Below, piece after piece: positions 57,992-64,000 of a stretch of 64,000 bases of DNA. The position numbers and the translations under genes were made by a program. Location of the stretch: positions 2,480,001 through 2,544,000 of the forward strand of contig JAQOTA010000047.1 of NCBI GenBank assembly GCA_029532415.1, read 5' to 3'. Under the pieces are notes generated by a model. It saw only the letters and a list, made by a program, of their open reading frames with translations. It was not told the origin of the DNA and made no database searches. Numbering within the stretch: the first letter of the stretch is position 1; every line of letters begins with the position of its first letter. The DNA comes from Marasmius tenuissimus (Eukaryota; Basidiomycota; Agaricomycetes; Agaricales; Marasmiaceae).

Positions 57992-60339
57992 ATTGTCTTC
58001 CAGGCGGAGCAAAGAACGGCAGGGGAAGGATGGGGGACTTGTCAAGTCTTGAAATCCCAGAATTAGTACCGAGACAGACAAGGTTTGATAGTTCGCACCG
58101 TGCTCTATTGAACTGACGAAGTGGAGATGGAGTCCTGATTTCCATCTCCTTCTCAGTTCTGGAGTGGCTTTCGCAGTGGCTCAGGTGTCGATATGCTCTC
58201 TAGACTCCGTAGCGTCAGTAGGTCTGCCAGGTTCCAGACGCCAAATTTGTCTAATGAAGAGGCTGGAAAAAAGGTTGAATACTGGTAGGAGCAAGATTCA
58301 ACCTCCGTGGACGTCCAGGTGCATATCTCAATCGCATCATCCCATCCCTGAGAGAACGCCGCCCGAACCCCGATCAGGAGCCCAAGTCGCGTGTCCTAAA
58401 GAAGTGTGGTCTGCCGCCCGCGCAGGAATTCTACAATTCCACACTTCCACGATGCAAGGAGGCTGACGATGTCCAAAGCAACAGGCTAAGACGAATCCAG
58501 TCACCAAAAGGAGGAAGTCGTGATAAAATCTGAATAACGCCTATCGACAAATGGTCTTCAGTAATGGGAGCAAATTTGTATATGAGAGAGGACGGCTGGA
58601 GTGACCTTGATGACGACAAACGGTTACAGGAATACAGAATCACGTTTGACAGGTCATGGAGGACGGCGGCAATGAGGTCAATAGAACCACAGGGACTGAC
58701 TGCTCGGAGCCGCGTACCGACTTTAAGAGTTGTATGAAAACCACGTCTCTAGATTTCAACATGCCAATCAAAAGCGAATGGACCTTGGAAACAAAGGCAA
58801 TATTAAAATTCCACGAGTCCTCAACTGGTTCGAGTGTGTCGATCAGTCTTGGGGTCGTTGGGGTTGAGGAGGGTAAAACAACGAACACAACGAGATGGAA
58901 TAATGGACGATTACTGTGAGTTATGGATCGCGACTTTGTGCATATCAGAATTCATGATCGTGTTCTGAGCAAGGCGGGCTCGTTGTCGTATGAGAGCACG
59001 AACGAACGAGGTTATAGACTGGAACTTGAAGAAGGTAGAATTAGGTAGGTGCGACGGGGAATGAAAATTGCAACTGTATCGGATATCGCCCGAGACCTCT
59101 ATAAAACGAGTCAAGTTAGATAAGTCGTGAAAAAGCGACAGCGCCGGGCGAGACGCACCCCTGATACATGCCTACATCCCAATGCTCTCCCAATATGACA
59201 TTCCAAGTGGAGTAAGAGAGTAACATCCAACCAGCGCATACACATCTCGGACGGTCGACGTGGTGAATTGGAAAGCTGGGTTCTGCAACATAAGAGGAGC
59301 CGTTGGTGGTGGAACGACGGAGTAGAGTCGCATATCGGGTAAAGTCGATGAGCGTCCAGGATTGAGATGGGTAAGGGGGAAAAACGTCCACCGCCACCCT
59401 GGTCCTCGATCATACAATTCATGGGAGAACGGCAGTGTCCAACAGTCAGCTAGCGTATTATTACATGCATCCAGCGTGTGGTTTGAATTTTGCAACCTGA
59501 GGATGGTTGTATCTTGGGCTGAGTTGGCCATTTTTAATTGTGAGTAGGAGGAGTCTAACGGGGGATAATCGATGTTTTGATTGATATGGAGTAGCTTGGA
59601 TAGGTGGGCGGGAATGGCATCGGGAGTCGCTCGATGTTTGCTTGGAGGCTTCGAAATAGAGAATTAGATGAAGAAGAGGGGAAGTGGCGAGATCCGAGAG
59701 ATAAAACACATGGTGGGGTTGAAGACAAAATTTGAGAAAAAGCGTGACAAAGCAAGAGCAGAACAGATGATTTGAGTGAGCTCCGTTCTTCAAGCGCTCT
59801 CGGCCCCGGTCGGCGCTCGGTTTTTTTCGAGTACATAAGCCTGACTCGTTGTCCGACCCCGAAATTACATCATGCTTTGCTATGCTCCATCATCTCTTGA
59901 ATCCGGGACCTATGCTACCAACCCAACGAACCACTATACCTCAAAAACGACGGGAAAGAAAAAAAACTCCATCACCAAAGACAAACTCTTCCTCTCCTCC
60001 CACCGAACCTCATCAACTTCCTCAATCGTCGACACGCACACGCACATCTGAAGCCTACCGAAGCAAATTCAAGACAGCAGAATAAAAAACCGTGTATAAC
60101 TTTGTTGAGGGGGTGTACGAAGGCAACACTACAGTTTCGACTTCATTTCGACGCTGATCCCGTGAAACTCTAACTTTTCGCCGAGTTGTATTGGTGTTGG
60201 TCCCTGTACAAAGGAGTTGACGGAAGATGTCGGTGTAGAAGGTACCTTGACAATGCGTCCCTTCTACAGGCCGAAATAAAGAGAAGGCCTTGGACCTAGT
60301 TCCATTTGACATGAAGCTGTAAGTATGGCATGAAATTAG
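57992..60339. other. flank of the segmental duplication, no supported gene
   Basis: 58370-58900 is similar to 62380-62970 (for example AACCCCGAT...AAGTCGC(G/A)TGTCC), so it belongs to the duplicated unit. Minus-strand frames at 59172-59531 (MANSAQDTTILRLQNSNHTL) and 59555-59836 are open, but no domain, signal or splice partner supports them. Confidence 0.4.
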
Positions 60340-60838
60340 GCAGTTTGCGTGGCTCGACAAGTGTGCGAAAACATTGCGTAATACGAACTTTTGCGAGATT
60401 TGGCCTTTTTTGCGTTGCGTGAGACCACCTTCAAGCTCACGCATATTTTCCCCCTGAAGGACTCTCTCCTGGTCCAAAATCCCTCAGAAAGATGTGGTTG
60501 AGTCTCCGGACCATTAAAGATATCATGAGAAGCCAGTCTCTTGACAAGGAGGGGCTATAGATCAGCAAGAATTTACCTGTGACGTCACCGGCCATATTGT
60601 TCGTGCTCGAGTCCACCTCTATCATGAGATTACTGGAAGGGAATAGCCATTTTCAGTGTTACAAAGTGTTTCTGCGTCTCTCTGAATTGATTTCTGCTGT
60701 GCGAGAACAATTTCTGGTGCGGGATGTATGCAGAACTGGCCAGTGTTGGTGGCCTCACGCAACGTAAAAAAGGCCCAATCTCGAACAGGTTCGTATTACA
60801 CAATGCTTTCGCACACTTGTCGAGCCGCGCAAACTGCC
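60340..60838. mobile_element. non-autonomous TIR element (MITE-like), TA target site
   Basis: The left end begins GGCAGTTTGCGTGGCTCGAC and the right end, read in reverse complement, begins GGCAGTTTGCGCGGCTCGAC. The inverted repeats extend about 87 bases each with a handful of mismatches, ending near ACGCAACGCAAAAAAGG on the left arm, then GTGAGACCACC. TA stands on both sides (60338-60339 and 60839-60840), as for Tc1/mariner-type insertions. The 320-bp interior has no transposase frame. Total length is about 499 bp. Confidence 0.7.
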
Positions 60839-60879
60839 TATTGATTCAAATTGAACATCGGGCTCAAGAACTAGAACAG

Positions 60880-62052
60880 TCATCTACTACTCCTGCGAGC
60901 CGAAACATATTCCGGTGGCGCCTCCTCTACAGCCTCCACCCTCTCCAATCTCTGCATCAACAACTGTACCTGTGCCTGCAGTGCCCTGTAACTTGCCTGG
61001 TCGACGGGTCTATTGTCATCTTGGTGAGAAGGATCGCCACCTCTGCGCTCAGTCTCAGGCAGTCGAAGATTAATAGAACGCTCGCCTCCCGTGGGTTCAG
61101 TCACCCGATAGTTCGAGACTTCAGCAACCTCTCGGTTTGAGGCTGGTATGGATGGGGGTTCATCTCGTTCACGAGAAGAATCCGATACAAGGCTTGCAGG
61201 TGGAAAGGGATGAATTACTGCCGCTTCTTTATCCAACTCCCTTACTCGCCGACCTGCTCTTCGGTTGTGCAAGAAGAGAATTGTGGCGACAAGTACGCTC
61301 AGGAAAAAAACGCCTCCAACTGAGCCACCGATGATTTTTGCTTCAGAGTTGTCAAGACCGGAAGTATCGGAATCGGTGGCCACGCGGAAAGACGATGGAC
61401 TAGAGGGTCAAATCGTTAGCCTTGAGACCCCAGACAGCAAACAAAGTCCTTCACTTTGACAGTTGTGGTTGCGCAGAATCTTGGGGACCTATTTCCATGG
61501 TCATAGTAAGAGCGTGAACTGTAGGGGTAGCGAATGCGCCGACTGAATCCTGAGTCGTTCTGAGGTGAACAGTTCTCCTCAATGCAGCATTTCAATGCTC
61601 ATACTGGGTAGACATACGTTGATGATAATGCGCCTTCGATCGTGCTGTGAAGACTATCTTGAGCCAAGTGGCCACTGGGTTCACGTGAAAAGCAATGCAA
61701 CAGAACGAGGAACTTACCCACTAGTTCCTCGTGCGATTATCAGTGGTCTCTCGGTTTGTGTACCAACGGCACCTGTTATTCCTAAGGGCCCTTCGCATCT
61801 GGGACCATCTGCAAGATACAAAGCCCGCGTTTTTGTCGTACTGTCACTATCATCACGGAGCCAAGTAGTTGTTTGCGACCGGTGGGGAGTGATAGTAGCC
61901 GGTAGGTTTTTGTCGAGATGGAAGGCCCATATTGCGTGAAAGAGATGTGATAGCAAGAAGACGCTGGTCGAAGAAGGCCAACTGTAGGAGATCAATTGGA
62001 CAGTGTTTCTCCAGGCCTGACTGGAATATAGTACATACCAAGGTTTCATCAT
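60880..62052 (-). CDS. single-pass PPxY-tailed membrane protein, copy B
   Basis: The gene starts MMKPWYVLYSSQAWRN at 62052 and has a hydrophobic signal segment (SVFLLSHLFHAIWAF). The ectodomain includes NLPATITPHRSQTTTWLRDD and RALYLADGPRCEGPLG. The last exon starts after TGACCCTCTAG and reads SSSFRVATDSDTSGLDNSEA, a membrane helix IIGGSVGGVFFLSVLVATI, the basic HNRRAGRRVREL, and a disordered tail with a short helix SYRALQAQVQLLMQRLERV, ending EEAPPEYVSARRSSR. The middle exons between about 61400 and 61710 are not fixed. The PPxY motif near the C-terminus suggests WW-domain binding. Family: uncharacterised agaricomycete membrane proteins. Confidence 0.65.
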
Positions 62053-64000
62053 TGAAGGGGATTGGGAGAAAAGAAAGGAAAGAAGGCACTCTCCAAGCCT
62101 CGAGATCTCATGATAACTATCGGGAATAGACAAGGTTTAATACATCAAAATTCGATCCAGATGCTCCAACCGACGAAGAATCATGATTTCCATTTTTTTC
62201 CTCTTTACTGAAGCGACTCTCGCAATTGTTCGATGCGTTCATGATAAGCATCAGTATCTTTGCGAGCAATCAAACTTATATATCGGATTGGCTGTAGTAA
62301 AAAAATATCAAATACTCGTAGGAACAACCGTACTCTCTACGGACTTGGGTGCATGCTGCAATCACATCATTACCGGCAGAACCCCGATGTCGAAGGGTGT
62401 AAGTCGCATGTCCCAAGAGGTCACGACCCCACACCCCTTAACGTCTACCGTGTTTGTGATGCTTCTACGACTCTGGTGTCCATCTGAACGGTGGCGCTAA
62501 TTGAGCTGAAAGAATAACCCAGCTTTCTTCGCCCACAGCGCGCTACATCACTACACCTGGCTCCCTGTATTCTCAGACACATCATCTTTTTGTGCATCAG
62601 TATTCGACTAGTCGCAGAGTTGGCTCGTGAGGTGCTTACCCTCCACTACTCGGTTTCACTACCCCATCATCACGAATCCGGAAGCGTGGACCAAAATTGA
62701 AGCCCGGGACTCGGCCTTTAGCCTCCTTATCCTAGCCTTTGATCTCTCGCACCTCCAAATGAAGTCATCAGAAGATGGAAGTAATGGTAGATAGAATTCA
62801 AAACAACGGCCGTCGCCAAACGGGCTTCGAACTAGGGAGCTCAGAAGTTGTATACAAGAGAGGACGACTAGAGCGACCCCAATAACTACGAGAGATGACG
62901 AGCAGTCATAAGAATACAGAACCATGATTCATATTGATGATAGAAGAAGGCGGTGATGGAGGTCCGGAGGAAAATATCACTCGGAAGTGCGTACCGATCT
63001 CGAAAGTCGTATGAAGAGGCCCTCTTAATCTCCGTTACTAAGCTGCCACAACCGTAAAACGGCGGAAGCCATACCACAAAAATTTCGATTAATTAGTGTA
63101 AGTTCACTCGACGAGCCATATTAGTTCCCGTTGGACCGACTACAACTCGCTTAATCGGAGAAAACAGGACCCTCACGCGGGCATTTGCGCACATACCAGA
63201 CAGAGACAACAGTTGGTACAGTGCACTTGAGACAATGCATCAGGAAAACGGTCCACAGGTAATTTGCGCTAATTACCGAAAACTCGGAGAAATTCTCATA
63301 ATTTCCCCGCCATCTCGAGTTCTCGAAATTATCAAAATTGAGCGGTCCAAAATTCAATTTTGATAATTTCAACAATCTTAGAGGCAAGTAGGACATCTTT
63401 ACGGTAGGTTTCCCCGATTGTCATCAGATTTCTCAATATCAATGAGAGCAACAATTAGATTGAGTAGTAGGCATTCAGTGCCTGTACACATTGTTTCTAG
63501 CTAGGTGAGATACACATTCTACATAGGCAGCCACACCCGAAGTCTCCATCCACAGCACCAGTATACCTGTCCTTCTCTACTCAATGAAACCTGTTTCAAG
63601 GAGGGACCAGTGAGCACAGAAAGAATGGATGCGAGAACATATAGGCCTACCTCGGTGAAGTACGAATTCAATGGCCATCGCCTGTGCAAATGAGAAGCGG
63701 GTGTTTGGGTATTGGCCGTTAGTTGATAGTACATGACTGCGGCTACGCGAGGCAAACACAAATGAAAGAAGCTAGGGCCCAAGATTCAAAGCCACAACGC
63801 ACCTAAAACATCCAAACTACTGTCCATGGATAGTATAGAACTTCATACTTTGAGTTGAGGGGGAAGTCCAGTCGACGAGACGATGGGGGTCAAAGGACAA
63901 GAAAGGAACAAGCGACCCTTACCCTTTGTTGGCATATTATATTGTACGGCACTTCCCGATCAGTGCTCACACGGTAGTTCAATTGAACCGCATCTTGGGC
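62053..64000. other. right end: duplicated flank and gene-free sequence
   Basis: 62380-63080 resembles 58370-58900 and belongs to the segmental duplication. From 63080 to the end only short frames occur. A perfect hairpin lies at 63325-63370. No supported gene. Confidence 0.45.
63325..63370. repeat. perfect 17-bp inverted repeat (hairpin)
   Basis: GAAATTATCAAAATTGA (63325-63341) and TCAATTTTGATAATTTC (63354-63370) are exact reverse complements around a 12-base loop. A second, shorter A/T-rich palindrome (GGTAATTTGCGCTAATTACC) lies at about 63257-63276. Together they may be the remains of a small foldback or hAT-like element. Confidence 0.6.

Noticed and set aside
59172..59836. Minus-strand frames of 119, 110 and 93 codons
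   Set aside because: They overlap one another in different frames, without domain or splice support.
1..64000. CRISPR arrays, bacterial operons, rRNA genes
   Set aside because: None seen. Introns, nuclear tRNAs and gene families show a eukaryotic nuclear sequence.

Overview
The window is from a filamentous basidiomycete, most likely a mushroom-forming agaricomycete. Genes are dense and cut by many 50-70 nt GT-AG introns. Several families typical of that group are present: a DUF6533-like seven-helix protein, F-box proteins, HsbA, a cupredoxin, and AAA ATPases with a long N-terminal region. Splice structures were read by eye from frame, donor and acceptor continuity. No search was run.

Region 1 (1-8 kb) is nested mobile DNA. 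A Ty1/copia element (408-7163) has identical 310-bp LTRs and a 5-bp target duplication. It sits inside what looks like ORF1 of a minus-strand LINE whose endonuclease domain runs off the left edge. The copia polyprotein is broken by about 376 foreign bases between reverse transcriptase and RNase H.

Region 2 (8.4-12.6 kb) is the most interesting locus. A complete five-exon UstYa-type (DUF3328) gene lies divergent from two tandemly duplicated small genes. Each encodes a signal peptide followed by repeats of about 17 residues built on NANKINRWAR, with each repeat in its own phase-0 mini-exon. UstYa proteins are the oxidative cyclases of ascomycete dikaritin RiPPs (ustiloxin, phomopsin, asperipin and others), whose precursors are secreted repeat proteins. 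I read this as a candidate basidiomycete RiPP or processed-repeat-peptide locus.

Region 3 (12.8-28 kb) holds an F-box protein, tRNA-Val, ATP synthase subunit g, a cupredoxin, a UBX/FAF2-like protein, a mitochondrial protein of unknown function, a dienelactone hydrolase and an oligopeptide transporter. Region 4 (28-34.5 kb) is a tandem duplication of an AAA ATPase gene that carried the last codons of the transporter with it. Region 5 (35-52 kb) holds a small protein related to the tail of an F-box protein, SYS1, a single-pass membrane protein, a DUF6533-type membrane protein, tRNA-Tyr, a long gene-poor stretch, the F-box protein, tRNA-Arg, a disordered hypothetical protein and a secreted M28 aminopeptidase. 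Region 6 (53-64 kb) holds a secreted glycine-asparagine repeat protein, HsbA, and a segmental duplication of a single-pass PPxY-tailed membrane protein gene. One copy of that gene carries stop codons, and a 0.5-kb TIR element lies between the copies.
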